From: Phycisphaerae bacterium
GTDB taxonomy: Bacteria > Planctomycetota > Phycisphaerae > UBA1845 > PWPN01
DNA length: 64,000 nt
Direction: 5' to 3'
NCBI GenBank assembly: GCA_030372985.1
Contig: JAUCQB010000195.1
Span: forward strand, 33,644 to 97,643
The position numbers were made by a program, and so were the translations under genes. The notes beneath the pieces are model-generated. The model did not search any database, was not told the DNA's origin, and saw nothing but the letters and a program-made list of their open reading frames with translations. This document shows, in pieces, positions 24,408 through 33,636 of the stretch. Each line of letters opens with the position of its first letter. The first letter of the stretch is position 1.

Positions 24408-24715
24408 CACAACCTCACAGAGTCGCCGTCGGATAATCACCGCTTCCGGCTGTGGATAGACTGTTGAAAAGCCCCCAAGACGCGACGAAAAACCGACGGG
24501 GCGGTCAAGTCCTGTGATTCCAAACCGGCGAAGCTCGTTTTTGAGACAAGAACGCAGTCTAGCATAAGTCTTTTCTCAGCATGGCCTTGCGAAACGGACC
24601 CGCAGTGGTCTTCCCGAGCGGGGCCTCCGGTTTACTCACAGCCCGGCCCCGAGAAAACAAATTACAGTCCTGGCAATTTCACGCCATTCCTGTGGATAAC
24701 TATGCGGGTTCTCCC
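24408..24715. other. Intergenic region with two DnaA-box-like nonamers
   Basis: 308 bases between lptB and lepB, less GC-rich than the surroundings. It contains TGTGGATAG (24451-24459) and TGTGGATAA (24691-24699), 240 bp apart in the same orientation; the second is a perfect reverse complement of TTATCCACA. There is no gene. On the minus strand TATGCTAGACT near 24,563 looks like an extended -10 that may serve lptB. Confidence 0.4.
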
Positions 24716-26593
24716 TTAACGAATCCATCGCATGCGCCCAAAATTGGGTATCAAACCGATCCCGCCGGTCCACGCTGCGCGATATCCCGCCGGCCAGTAC
24801 ACGAAGAACGCCTTGCCGATCAACTGGTCCTCCGGCACGGTACCCAATTGGTACTCGTCCATGAGAGGGATCAGATGACTTCCGGCGCTTTCCCAGAGCC
24901 TCGAGTCCTTGCTGTGCGGGCTGTTGTCGCCAAGCATAAAGTACTCGGCAGCGTAAGTCTTGCCGTTTCGGACTCGCTGCGGACGCAGAAGAATCGGGTG
25001 CCCGGCCGTCCCCCATCCGGACCAATCCGGCAGCCGCAGGCCTGTGCCCTTCCAGGGACCGCCGAAAAGCGGCTGCGAGCGGTAGTACACGTCGCGTTCC
25101 AGCACCAGATGCTTCAGGTCGCACTGCATGTTCCGCCCGCCGATGCGGACGACGGTAGGTTCGACGTGGGCGCCCCAGACCGCATCTGTGGGAGTCGGCT
25201 GGCAGAATCGTTCAAGCCGCTCGACCAGCGGGTGATACTGCTTGTCGTTGCTCTTGGCCACAATCTTGCCGTCGATGAGCACCATCACGCGGTAATCGAC
25301 GTTGATGAACTCCACCTGGACCGCCCGATCGCGGCTGAACGAATCGACAGGCGACGGCTCTGCGATGGTTTCCCGTCGGGTGGCTGACTCGCCAACCGGA
25401 CGTTCGAGTTCAAGCTTCACCTTGCCTGTTGTGCTGATGCTGGCGATGAACGTGTCCTTGTCACGGTTCATTTCAAGGACCAGATCACCGCTACCGGCGC
25501 GGATGATCCAGCTGAACCTCAGCCGGACATCTCCCACCAGACATCGTCCCGACGGACCTCCGCCTCGCAGATCCATGGCTTCATTTGCGCTGTCGTTGAA
25601 GTTGTAAGCGTAGAAATCATCGATCGTTCCCTCGAATTTCAGGAAGAGGGTGTCGTCGCTGACGGAATCGAACTTGATCGTGCGGCGATTCGTGTCTTTC
25701 CAGGCCTTGGCGGCATCGGGGCTGTCAGGCGCCCAGCCGACCGGGGGCTTGTTCTGGTCTGCCCGCAACTCGTAGCTTGGCAGGAAATCGTGGTTGTACA
25801 CGTTGAACCAGAGCGATTCCTGAGCCCGCGGAGCTTGCTCGATTTTTCGCTGGATCTCCAGGCAGGGCAGGAGCTTTTTGTTGATCTTGGCATAAAGGTC
25901 GCGAATCTCCTCACGAAGATCGGATGACCCCGGTTGCCTGTCGCCGTGGCCGTAGCGGTAGATCCGTTCGCGAAGTTGCTCGAATTGGCCGATCAACTCC
26001 GCCGGAAGGTTTTCCATTTTAGCGGTGTAGACATCGCCGTCGATAATCTCGAGAGCTTCCCCGGGCATGCCGACCAGCCGCTTGATGAAATTGGTCGTTC
26101 CGTCCTCCGGGTCTTTGAATACGGTTACTTCCCAGCGGTTCGGCCCCAGCCAGCCCCCGGGAAGATCGAGCGGCCACTTGTGAACAAGGATGCGATCTCC
26201 ACTGTCAGCCCGGTCCAGTTCTGTGGCGCTGAACTTGTCATACAACACGCGGCAGTTTGGGCAGCGAACCCGGGTCTCCGTGTTCCGCTTGCCGTCAACG
26301 AGGCCATAGGCGTATTCGTAGCCGCAGGTGGAGCAGGTTTTGGTCAGTTGCTTGCCGTAGAGGGTCACGGCCATTGAGCCGGTGGGGATGACGAAGGCCT
26401 CGACGATGAAGGCGCGAAACACGAAAGCCAGGATGAAGGCCACCACGATTGACTCTAGGGTCTCCTTGACCGTCACCGCAAGAGTCTTGTGTTCAGCCTG
26501 CTCCGCGGGAGCCGGCCGCTGACTGGAACCTGGGCGGGATGCCGTGCGGACGTTCCGGTGCTCAGACGTGGCAGCAATCTTATTGGGGGCCAT
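24716..26593 (-). CDS. lepB: Signal peptidase I, giant form with zinc ribbon and inserted beta domain
   Basis: A 625-residue inner-membrane serine protease that removes signal peptides. The N-terminal helix ESIVVAFILAFVFRAFIVEAF is followed by catalytic S73 (IPTGSM) and K171 (TNFIKRLVGMPGE). Box YFMLGDNSPHSKDSR sits near the C-terminus. Two unusual parts are visible. C87-x2-C90 and C111-x2-C114 (CSTC, CPNC) make a zinc-ribbon-like knuckle right after the catalytic Ser. A segment of roughly 370 residues between the lysine box and the GDN box includes a beta-rich stretch resembling a LamG/concanavalin fold (LRFSWIIRAGSGDLVLEM, VLIDGKIVAKS). Ordinary LepB is 200-320 residues. ATG 26593 is used; a TTG directly before it is possible. 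Confidence 0.93.
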   Translation of the reverse strand: MAPNKIAATSEHRNVRTASRPGSSQRPAPAEQAEHKTLAVTVKETLESIVVAFILAFVFRAFIVEAFVIPTGSMAVTLYGKQLTKTCSTCGYEYAYGLVDGKRNTETRVRCPNCRVLYDKFSATELDRADSGDRILVHKWPLDLPGGWLGPNRWEVTVFKDPEDGTTNFIKRLVGMPGEALEIIDGDVYTAKMENLPAELIGQFEQLRERIYRYGHGDRQPGSSDLREEIRDLYAKINKKLLPCLEIQRKIEQAPRAQESLWFNVYNHDFLPSYELRADQNKPPVGWAPDSPDAAKAWKDTNRRTIKFDSVSDDTLFLKFEGTIDDFYAYNFNDSANEAMDLRGGGPSGRCLVGDVRLRFSWIIRAGSGDLVLEMNRDKDTFIASISTTGKVKLELERPVGESATRRETIAEPSPVDSFSRDRAVQVEFINVDYRVMVLIDGKIVAKSNDKQYHPLVERLERFCQPTPTDAVWGAHVEPTVVRIGGRNMQCDLKHLVLERDVYYRSQPLFGGPWKGTGLRLPDWSGWGTAGHPILLRPQRVRNGKTYAAEYFMLGDNSPHSKDSRLWESAGSHLIPLMDEYQLGTVPEDQLIGKAFFVYWPAGYRAAWTGGIGLIPNFGRMRWIR

Positions 26594-26630
26594 CAATCAG
26601 TCTCATTACCACTCAGATCGTCCGGCACAC

Positions 26631-26661
26631 CCGGCAGCGGCGTGCTTACGTCCGCTGCCGG
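26631..26661 (-). terminator. Perfect 10-bp hairpin between permease and lepB
   Basis: CCGGCAGCGG (26631-26640) pairs perfectly with CCGCTGCCGG (26652-26661) around an 11-nt loop, 93 nt after the permease stop. There is no U-tract, so it may be a terminator of a different class or an attenuator of lepB. Confidence 0.45.
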
Positions 26662-26753
26662 TGAGCAGTTCACAACGGAGCCAAACCGCAAGAGGTTAAC
26701 CGCTCTCTTTGAACGCGTCAAATCACTGTCAGGAACAGACTTATCGTGCATTG

Positions 26754-28556
26754 TCACACGAAGGACTCGCCGGACAGGTCATTGGATGTCACGACCCGGG
26801 CGTCCTCGAGTGTCTTAGCCGTGCCGAGCTGCTCGTATCGGTGTCGGTAACCCATGACCAGAAAGACCGCTGCCATCAGGAGATAGCCGATGACCACTGG
26901 ATAGGCGTGGTAGGTGAAGACCCCTTCGGCGGGGGTCGTGCCGATCAGCCAGTAGTCGGCGGTGTTACCCTGCATCTGGTACGCGTGCATCAGGCCAAGG
27001 AAGGTCAACACGGCAGCAGCCAGCGACCAACCGGCCGCGTGGAAGAACCGCCGGTCGATCAGAAATGCCGAAATCGCCGCGACGATCATGCAGGTGAAGA
27101 TGTAACCGCGCTCCATGACGTTCATCCCGTGGATGAGGAAGCCGCTGGTCTCCGTCTTCCGGCCATCCTCTGAGCTCAAGATGCTCTGAATGGTTGCGAC
27201 GCCCGGCGGCTGCGAAGGCGGCGTGGTCAGGGCCGGCTGGGACGCGGCGGCGGGCAGGCTGGTCATGACGGCCACAGGCGCAGGAGCGGAAGCGGTCGCC
27301 GTATTCAGGCCGGCCTGGGTGAAGGCTCCTGAGACGATCATGGCCCCCCACGCGGCAATGGCGGGGAATAAGCCCAAGGCCACCGCCGGAGCATGCCGCA
27401 CGGGCGTAGCCTGGAAGGCTTGGGCGGTGATCACGATGCCGATCCAAAGCACAATCGCGATGCCCGCCTCCATCGGAACAATCTTGCTCACCACCGCCAC
27501 GGTCCCGGTGAGGCAAAGGACGGTTATCACCAGGCCGTTCAAAGTCGAGTAGCCCGCCCGCGCGCCGAGAGCCTTCCAGCCGGGATGCCCGATGTAAATC
27601 GTTGTCGGGAAGCAGCTTCCGAAGCAAGCCGCCGCGATTGTTCCGATGCCGTTGACCGCCAGGGATGGGCCGGTGGCAAAGACGTCGCCGCCGGCCTCGG
27701 CCGATTCAATGTTCTGCAGGCTGCCGATGACGTTGAACAGCCCCATGGGGATGATGACCGAGAGCAACGAGATGACCTGAGCCGGGTCGCTACGAATCGT
27801 CTCCCACAAAACCGGTCCAACCCATTGAGGCCAGTGCCGGCCCGAGTACATGCATGCATTCTGGACGTCGTTAGCGCTGACGGGCACGCCGGTCGATACG
27901 CCCAGGCTTCCCAAGCCCCAAGCCAAGGCGGTCCCAAGCAGTACCGCTACGAATCCCCCGGGAAGCCCCAGCGGGAAACGCACCTGCGAGAAGTAGACCA
28001 ACAAAACCACGGCCATCGGGACCATCGCCACAAGCGGCCGGTCCCAGATTTCGAGGGCGAACTTCATCGCGATGAAGGTGATAGCGATGCCCGCCAGGGT
28101 GCTCAGCAAGGCCGCTCGGGGCGTGTTGCGGCGGAGCCGTTCGGCCACGAACGCCCCGCTGAATTCGATCAAGCCGCTTCCCAGACAGGCAATCAAACCC
28201 AGCTTCCAGGCGTATTCGGCGCTCCCGGTGCGGTCGAAGGCCGGCTTCATCACGAAGAAGACATACACAAGCAGCGAAGGCGTATTGATCCCATAGGGCA
28301 GGGCGGTGACGTCTGACCGACGTTCGCGGCGGGCGACCCAGTGAGCCTGGGCGGCATAGAAGAGGTTGCCGATGAGCAGCGAAACCGCTGCCCCGGGCAT
28401 GATGTACTCATAGATAAACTTGGCGTTGTCCCCCGTCATGCCGCAAACCTCTGTGCACAAGGACACGATCAGCAGCAACTGTACCAAATTGTCGATTGCC
28501 AGACCGAAGAAACCGTCCAGATCACGTTTCACGAAAATGGGGTAGGCGGCTGACAT
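26754..28556 (-). CDS. NCS2-type xanthine/uracil permease-like protein
   Basis: A 600-residue inner-membrane transporter with about 12-14 hydrophobic helices. It resembles nucleobase permeases of the NCS2/AzgA group: [56 protein letters not shown] and [29 protein letters not shown] Pro/Ala/Ser/Thr-rich loop of about 45 residues after [10 protein letters not shown] is unusual. GAGG lies 7 nt before ATG 28556; the frame runs further up without hydrophobic content. No purine-metabolism neighbour is present, so the substrate is open. Confidence 0.82.
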   Translation of the reverse strand: MSAAYPIFVKRDLDGFFGLAIDNLVQLLLIVSLCTEVCGMTGDNAKFIYEYIMPGAAVSLLIGNLFYAAQAHWVARRERRSDVTALPYGINTPSLLVYVFFVMKPAFDRTGSAEYAWKLGLIACLGSGLIEFSGAFVAERLRRNTPRAALLSTLAGIAITFIAMKFALEIWDRPLVAMVPMAVVLLVYFSQVRFPLGLPGGFVAVLLGTALAWGLGSLGVSTGVPVSANDVQNACMYSGRHWPQWVGPVLWETIRSDPAQVISLLSVIIPMGLFNVIGSLQNIESAEAGGDVFATGPSLAVNGIGTIAAACFGSCFPTTIYIGHPGWKALGARAGYSTLNGLVITVLCLTGTVAVVSKIVPMEAGIAIVLWIGIVITAQAFQATPVRHAPAVALGLFPAIAAWGAMIVSGAFTQAGLNTATASAPAPVAVMTSLPAAASQPALTTPPSQPPGVATIQSILSSEDGRKTETSGFLIHGMNVMERGYIFTCMIVAAISAFLIDRRFFHAAGWSLAAAVLTFLGLMHAYQMQGNTADYWLIGTTPAEGVFTYHAYPVVIGYLLMAAVFLVMGYRHRYEQLGTAKTLEDARVVTSNDLSGESFV

Positions 28557-28704
28557 TTTCGGTCCTCGCGTCGGGTGGGAGGTTGAAAGCCTGTCTTGAT
28601 CGCACGACACGGAGGTGATCCTACGGCGCGCGGGCGCCACTGACAAGACACGTGGAAACTCACAGGTACGGGGGGGCGTGACAGATCCGGCGGGCATGCT
28701 CTGT

Positions 28705-28806
28705 GGGTGCCGCTGGCGGTTTATCGCGAGCCACATCGAGCGGCTTGCCCGCCAGTGCAGGCCGGAGAAAACGAAGACACTGGCAGGCAAGCTGCCAGTG
28801 GCACCC
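28705..28806. repeat. 102-bp palindromic element with 13-bp terminal inverted repeats
   Basis: The ends GGGTGCCGCTGGC (28705-28717) and GCCAGTGGCACCC (28794-28806) are inverted repeats matching at 12 of 13 positions. Inside are two hairpins: CTGGCGG (28712-28718) with CCGCCAG (28749-28755), and CACTGGCAG (28778-28786) with CTGCCAGTG (28792-28800). It lies in the divergent space between the permease and kdsB and codes for nothing. It is MITE- or REP-like in form. The rest of 28557-28961 holds only promoter elements. Confidence 0.65.
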
Positions 28807-28877
28807 GCCTAAACTGTCGCACGCCCGGCACCGGGCGTATCTGCCGAACGGATCGCACGTTTTGTGACTTTGCCGCT

Positions 28878-28906
28878 TTGACAAACCATACCGCGACCAT
28901 TATCAT
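28878..28906 (+). promoter_or_regulatory. Near-consensus sigma70 promoter of kdsB-pyrG
   Basis: TTGACA (28878-28883, 6/6), 17-nt spacer, TATCAT (28901-28906, 5/6). It is the best sigma70 match in the window, about 55 nt before the kdsB start. Confidence 0.7.
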
Positions 28907-28961
28907 TCGTCCTTGTTCCGATGAGAGTACGTTTTGCCTGCAGAAGAGGAAGTGCTGCCCG

Positions 28962-29738
28962 GTGTCCGTAGCCGCGATCATCCCCGCGCGTTACGCGTCC
29001 ACTCGATTCCCAGGGAAACCTCTCGCCCATCAGACCGGCAAGCCGCTGATTCAGCACGTGTATGAAGCCGTGCGCGGAGCTCGGCTCGTGCAACGGGTGC
29101 TGGTGGCGACGGACGACCTGCGAATCGCCGAGGCGGTGCGTGCCTTCGGCGGTGAAGCGATGATGACCCGGTCGGACCATCCGAGCGGGACGGACCGCGT
29201 CGCCGAGGTGGCCTCGAAGCTCGACGCGGAGTTGATCGTCAACGTGCAGGGCGACGAGCCGGAGATGGATCCGCGCTCCATCGACGCGCTGGTGGAACTC
29301 ATGCAGTCGCGGCCACAGGCCGAGATGGGCTCGCTGGCCTGCCGGTTCAAGCGAGCTGAGGACGTGCTCAACCCGGCTTGTGTGAAAGTCGTGTTGGACG
29401 CCAACGAGTACGCCCTTTATTTCAGCCGGAGCGTGATTCCATATCCGCGCGACGCGCGCGGGCAGGTCGAGCATCCTGGCAACTGGCTGCTGCACCTGGG
29501 GATCTATGCGTTCCGGCCGGACTTCCTCGTCAGGCTGACCCAGATGCCGCCGGCGGAACTGGAGCGCGCCGAGCAGCTCGAACAACTGCGAGCCCTGCAC
29601 ATGGGGGCGAAGATCGCCATGGCGGTGGTGCCTCACGAGAGCAGCGGCGTCGATACGCCCGAGCAGTATGTGGCTTTTGTACAGCGCTACCGGGCAGCCC
29701 GGGGCCATGCCGGGGCTGAGCCCGCGAGAAACGGATGA
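28962..29738 (+). CDS. kdsB: 3-deoxy-manno-octulosonate cytidylyltransferase
   Basis: A 258-residue cytoplasmic enzyme that activates Kdo with CTP to CMP-Kdo for lipid A-core synthesis. Family marks are IIPARYASTRFPGKPLA at the N-terminus, VLVATDDLRIAEA, MTRSDHPSGTDRVAEVA, IVNVQGDEPEMDP and a C-terminal HLGIYAFRPDFL. Length matches KdsB (about 250). GTG at 28962 is chosen because similarity starts there; AGAGGAAG lies about 11 nt upstream. pyrG, the CTP producer, follows 22 nt downstream, so both are probably transcribed together from the promoter at 28,878. Confidence 0.94.
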   Translation: MSVAAIIPARYASTRFPGKPLAHQTGKPLIQHVYEAVRGARLVQRVLVATDDLRIAEAVRAFGGEAMMTRSDHPSGTDRVAEVASKLDAELIVNVQGDEPEMDPRSIDALVELMQSRPQAEMGSLACRFKRAEDVLNPACVKVVLDANEYALYFSRSVIPYPRDARGQVEHPGNWLLHLGIYAFRPDFLVRLTQMPPAELERAEQLEQLRALHMGAKIAMAVVPHESSGVDTPEQYVAFVQRYRAARGHAGAEPARNG

Positions 29739-29760
29739 ACAACAGGACAAGGATGCGACG

Positions 29761-31563
29761 ATGAATCCGGAACGCAAGGCCAGAATGGTTGACACCGAGA
29801 AGATGCTTTCCTCATTGGGCTCGGCCTCCGACGACACCGAGTTCTATGCTCCGATGCCCGCCGGGTACAGGCCCGGCCGGGCCAAATATGTGATCGTCTT
29901 CGGCACGGTCATGAGCGGCCTTGGCAAAGGCATATTCTCCAGCTCACTGGCCAAGTGCCTCAAGGACAAGGGCCTCACGGTGGCGCCGATCAAGCTGGAA
30001 GGCTACCTGAACGTCGATTCGGGCACGCTCAACCCGTACCGCCACGGCGAGGTCTTCGTTCTCGACGACGGTATGGAAACGGACATGGACCTGGGCACCT
30101 ACGAGCGGATGCTCGACCAGGACCTCAGTCGGCTGAATTTCGCGACCAGTGGGCAGATCTACTCGCGGGTGCTGGAGAAGGAGCGGCAGGGCAGCTATCT
30201 GGGGCGCGACGTTCAGATGATCCCGCACGTTACGGGCGAGGTCAAAAGCAAGCTGCGCGAACTGGCCGTGGCCTCTGACGCCGACGTGGTCTTTGTCGAG
30301 ATCGGCGGCACGGTCGGCGACGTGGAGAACTCCTACTACATCGAGGCGATGCGTGAGCTGGCCTTCGAGGAAGGGCCCGACTCGTGTACGTTTGTCGCCC
30401 TCACGTACATCATCTCGCCGCCGATGCTGGGCGAGCAGAAATCCAAGGCCGCACAGTTGGGCATCAGGGGGCTTCTGGCCACGGGCATCCAGCCGCACAT
30501 CATCGCCTGTCGCGGGAAGGAGCCGATCAGCCAGAAAGTCAAGGAGAAGCTTGCGCTCTACAGCAACGTGCCGATCGGCAACGTCTTCTCGATGCACGAT
30601 TGCACCAGCATCTACGTGATCCCTGACATGCTTCGCGAGGCCGGCCTGGATGAGGTGGTCATCGACACGCTGAGGATCCGTGGCCGGCTGCACCCCGAGG
30701 GTGAGACGAAGGCCCGCGCGGTCTGGAGCGGTTTTGTCAACCGCATCCAGTCGCCGTCACGAGAGGTCACCGTCGCCCTGATCGGCAAGTACACGTCGGT
30801 GCGGGACAGCTACGCGAGCATCATCCATGCCCTGGAGCACGCCGGAGCAGCCGCCGACTGCCACGTGAACATCAAGTGGGTGGACACCACCGAACTGGAT
30901 ACGGAAAGGGCCGCGAGGGCGATCGATGATGTTCACGGAATCATCGTTCCGGGCGGGTTTGGCGTGCGCGGCACCGAGGGCAAGATCGCCTGCATTGAGC
31001 GCGCTCGCGAGAGCCGTATTCCCTATCTGGGGCTCTGCTACGGTTTCCAGATGGCGGTGATCGAGTATGCCCGCCACGCCTGCGGCCTCAAGGATGCCAA
31101 CAGCACGGAGATCGCCCCGGACACGTCGCATCCGGTGATTGACATCCTGCCGGAGCAGAAACAGATCGAGGGGCTGGGCGGCAACATGCGGCTCGGCGGG
31201 CGCGACGTGGAGATCAAATCGAACACGCTGGCCGCCCGGCTGTTCAACGGTGCGCCGGAGGTTCGCCTTCGGTTCCGCCATCGTTACGAGGTCGACCCGC
31301 AGTACATCGAGCGTCTCGAGGCCGGCGGACTGGTGTTCTCGGGCAAGGCCCCCGATTACCCGATCATGCAGATCCTGGAATTGCCGCAGAACGTCCACCC
31401 GTATTTCATCGCCACCCAGGCACACCCTGAGTTTCAAAGCCGCCCGCTGCGCCCGCAGCCGATGTTCCTCGGTCTGGTCAAGGCCGCACTGGCCAGGGCA
31501 GACTCGCTGGATGCCCGGCAGACGACGCCGGCCGATACGACGGGCGTCAACGCAGGGACGTGA
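29761..31563 (+). CDS. pyrG: CTP synthase, divergent form with N-terminal extension
   Basis: A 600-residue two-domain enzyme converting UTP, ATP and glutamine to CTP. The synthetase half has the P-loop region TVMSGLGKGIFSSSLAKCL and EIGGTVGDVENSYYIEAMR. The glutaminase half has PGGFGVRGTEGK, nucleophile C426 in LGLCYGFQ and QAHPEFQSRP with the His/Glu pair. Several normally invariant spots differ: KLEGYLNVDSGTLNPY replaces the usual KLDPYINVDPGTMSP, and GFGVRG replaces GFGDRG. About 45 extra residues precede the P-loop domain. ATG 29761 has AAGGA about 8 nt upstream. It is coupled to kdsB. Confidence 0.93.
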   Translation: MNPERKARMVDTEKMLSSLGSASDDTEFYAPMPAGYRPGRAKYVIVFGTVMSGLGKGIFSSSLAKCLKDKGLTVAPIKLEGYLNVDSGTLNPYRHGEVFVLDDGMETDMDLGTYERMLDQDLSRLNFATSGQIYSRVLEKERQGSYLGRDVQMIPHVTGEVKSKLRELAVASDADVVFVEIGGTVGDVENSYYIEAMRELAFEEGPDSCTFVALTYIISPPMLGEQKSKAAQLGIRGLLATGIQPHIIACRGKEPISQKVKEKLALYSNVPIGNVFSMHDCTSIYVIPDMLREAGLDEVVIDTLRIRGRLHPEGETKARAVWSGFVNRIQSPSREVTVALIGKYTSVRDSYASIIHALEHAGAAADCHVNIKWVDTTELDTERAARAIDDVHGIIVPGGFGVRGTEGKIACIERARESRIPYLGLCYGFQMAVIEYARHACGLKDANSTEIAPDTSHPVIDILPEQKQIEGLGGNMRLGGRDVEIKSNTLAARLFNGAPEVRLRFRHRYEVDPQYIERLEAGGLVFSGKAPDYPIMQILELPQNVHPYFIATQAHPEFQSRPLRPQPMFLGLVKAALARADSLDARQTTPADTTGVNAGT

Positions 31564-31722
31564 GAGGACGCGGGCAGGGGGTTCAGGCTTCGGCTTGGGG
31601 TCGAGGCACTCCACTCGCCGTGCAAGCTCCGGTCTTATCGGGACTCAGGGATATCGGACCGTTTGCTCACCTCATTGGCTGCTGCTTGCGAGCCGATAAA
31701 GCCAGCGGGAGTATTGCGCGCG

Positions 31723-33636
31723 ATGCCCGGACGACCGAACATCCTGGAGATCCTGAAAAACGAGGGCGCCCCTGCCGCCGACTTCGCTCTGCTGACCGCC
31801 CTGCGTGAGGTGGGCGCGGCGACCGCCCAGGCGATCGTTGATCTCCTCCTGCTTCGCAAACAGAAGGCTGGGCTGCGAGGCCTCATCGAACTCTTCCACG
31901 ACTTCGACGAACCCCTCTGCCGGACGATCGTCGAGCACATGGACGAGCTGTTTCCGGCCTTGCGGCTGGCTGCGCAGTCCAAAGACGACCAGGTCCGGCT
32001 TAACGTTCTGGCGATCATCAGTCGCGGATACGTTTACCGGGCGGCTTATCTGGTGGACGCCGCTTTGCACGATCGCGTGGGGCTGATCCGTGAGGCTGCG
32101 GCGGACACCCTGTACGCCCTGGCTGACCGGTTGCTCGAGACCTCGCCGATTCCCGATCCGCATCGTGACGGGCTTGTTCCGGAGCGGGCTTTCAGTCTGA
32201 CGGTCGACCTGGCGGACTACGTGGAGGATCGCCGCCAGGTGGTCGGGGCGATCGAGGGGGGGCTGATCAGCTACGGCATACACCTGCAACCCAAGGTCGT
32301 CGAGGCGGCGATGTGGTTCGTGGATGAGCTGGATCAGAAGCTCTGGGCAGTCGTCGGCGTGCCGGGCAGTCGGGCGGCTCTTGCCGCCGTCAACGTCATC
32401 GCGGGCGTCAAGAGCCCGCGGCTGGTGCCGTTTTGCATGGCCGGCCTGCATTACAGCACCTTTCGGACGCCGCTGGCCAGGGCCCTTGGCCTCTGCACCG
32501 ACATGGCGTTCATCGAGGAGTGGATCCGGCAGTCGTGGCGACTGGGTGAACCCAAGATCAGCCGGGCCATGGCGGGCATCAGGGAACTGGCCGTCCTGAA
32601 GCACCGGGCGGCAGAGCTGATGCGGCTCTCGCCGGGCCTGCTGCGCCGTCTGCCAAGGTGGATCATGGCGACCGGATTGCCCGAACAGACGAAGCTGGAC
32701 TTTCTCAGGGATCTTTACCGCCGCAGCGACGAGCACATGCGGCGGACCACCGTGCTTGGAATGCTGTCCTGCGCCGGCGAGCGGGTGATCTCGCTGCTCA
32801 GGGCCGTCTCGCGGGACAGCGATGAGCGGACCGCCGCCGTGGCCCGGTTTGAGCTGGCCCTGCGATGCCCGCTGGAGTACCCCCCGCGCGATCTGCTGGC
32901 ACCCCCCAGGCTCGCCGCTGCGCAGCCCGGCCACGTCTGGGGTCGGCCCGGCTCCGATCTGACCTTCGAGAAGTACTGGGAAATCTATGACAGTGAGGCC
33001 GATGAGCAACGCCGCACCATGGGCCTGCAGGTGTTCGACGGCGACGCCTCCGCGGTACGCCTGCTGGCCAGGCAGATGAACGCCTCCGACGCGAGGGATC
33101 GGCTCAAGGCCCTCCGAATGGCGACCCTTTTGGGCCTGAACGAGACGTTCGTCGAGCACGTGTATCACCTGAGCCACGATCCGGACCCGGAGGTTCGCAG
33201 CGCCGCGGTCTCCGCACTCGGCACAGTGCCCGGCCCGGCGAGTCAACGCCTGCTCAGGAGAGCGCTGCAGGACAGCGACCCGCGCGTCGAGGCCAACGCG
33301 GTCGAGGCGGTCGGGCAGACGGGCGGCCAGCAGGCTGCCGAGGATCTTCTGCCCAAGCTGACCTCGCCGGACAACCGCGTGCGGGCCAATGCCGTCAGGG
33401 CCCTGCTCAAGCTGGGCGCCCGGGAGGCGGCCGTCACGCTGCTGCGGATGCTCGATGATCCGAACCGGGCGCAGCGGATCAGTGCCCTGTGGCTCATCGA
33501 GCACATGGGACTGTGCGTTCTGGCCTCGCGAGTCACGAAGCTGGCCCAGACCGATCAGGATGTGCTGGTGCGCAGCCGGGCAAGAAACCTGACTACCCGA
33601 TTCGCCGGACAGACGCCGGCAGGAGCCGCAAGATGA
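31723..33636 (+). CDS. HEAT-repeat protein
   Basis: A 637-residue, probably soluble helical-solenoid protein. HEAT/PBS-lyase-like repeats are clearest at the C-terminus: DPDPEVRSAAVSALGTV, DSDPRVEANAVEAVGQTG, SPDNRVRANAVRALLKLG and DDPNRAQRISALWLIEHMG. Similar helices occur near the N-terminus (SKDDQVRLNVLAIISRGYV, DRVGLIREAAADTLYALAD). Such solenoids bind partner proteins. ATG 31723 is chosen as the first start with solenoid sequence after it. Its stop overlaps the following start by 4 nt (ATGA), so the two products probably work together. Confidence 0.85.
   Translation: MPGRPNILEILKNEGAPAADFALLTALREVGAATAQAIVDLLLLRKQKAGLRGLIELFHDFDEPLCRTIVEHMDELFPALRLAAQSKDDQVRLNVLAIISRGYVYRAAYLVDAALHDRVGLIREAAADTLYALADRLLETSPIPDPHRDGLVPERAFSLTVDLADYVEDRRQVVGAIEGGLISYGIHLQPKVVEAAMWFVDELDQKLWAVVGVPGSRAALAAVNVIAGVKSPRLVPFCMAGLHYSTFRTPLARALGLCTDMAFIEEWIRQSWRLGEPKISRAMAGIRELAVLKHRAAELMRLSPGLLRRLPRWIMATGLPEQTKLDFLRDLYRRSDEHMRRTTVLGMLSCAGERVISLLRAVSRDSDERTAAVARFELALRCPLEYPPRDLLAPPRLAAAQPGHVWGRPGSDLTFEKYWEIYDSEADEQRRTMGLQVFDGDASAVRLLARQMNASDARDRLKALRMATLLGLNETFVEHVYHLSHDPDPEVRSAAVSALGTVPGPASQRLLRRALQDSDPRVEANAVEAVGQTGGQQAAEDLLPKLTSPDNRVRANAVRALLKLGAREAAVTLLRMLDDPNRAQRISALWLIEHMGLCVLASRVTKLAQTDQDVLVRSRARNLTTRFAGQTPAGAAR

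Noticed and set aside
24451..24699. Chromosomal replication origin
   Set aside because: Only two DnaA-like boxes, no AT-rich unwinding region and no dnaA, dnaN or gidA nearby.
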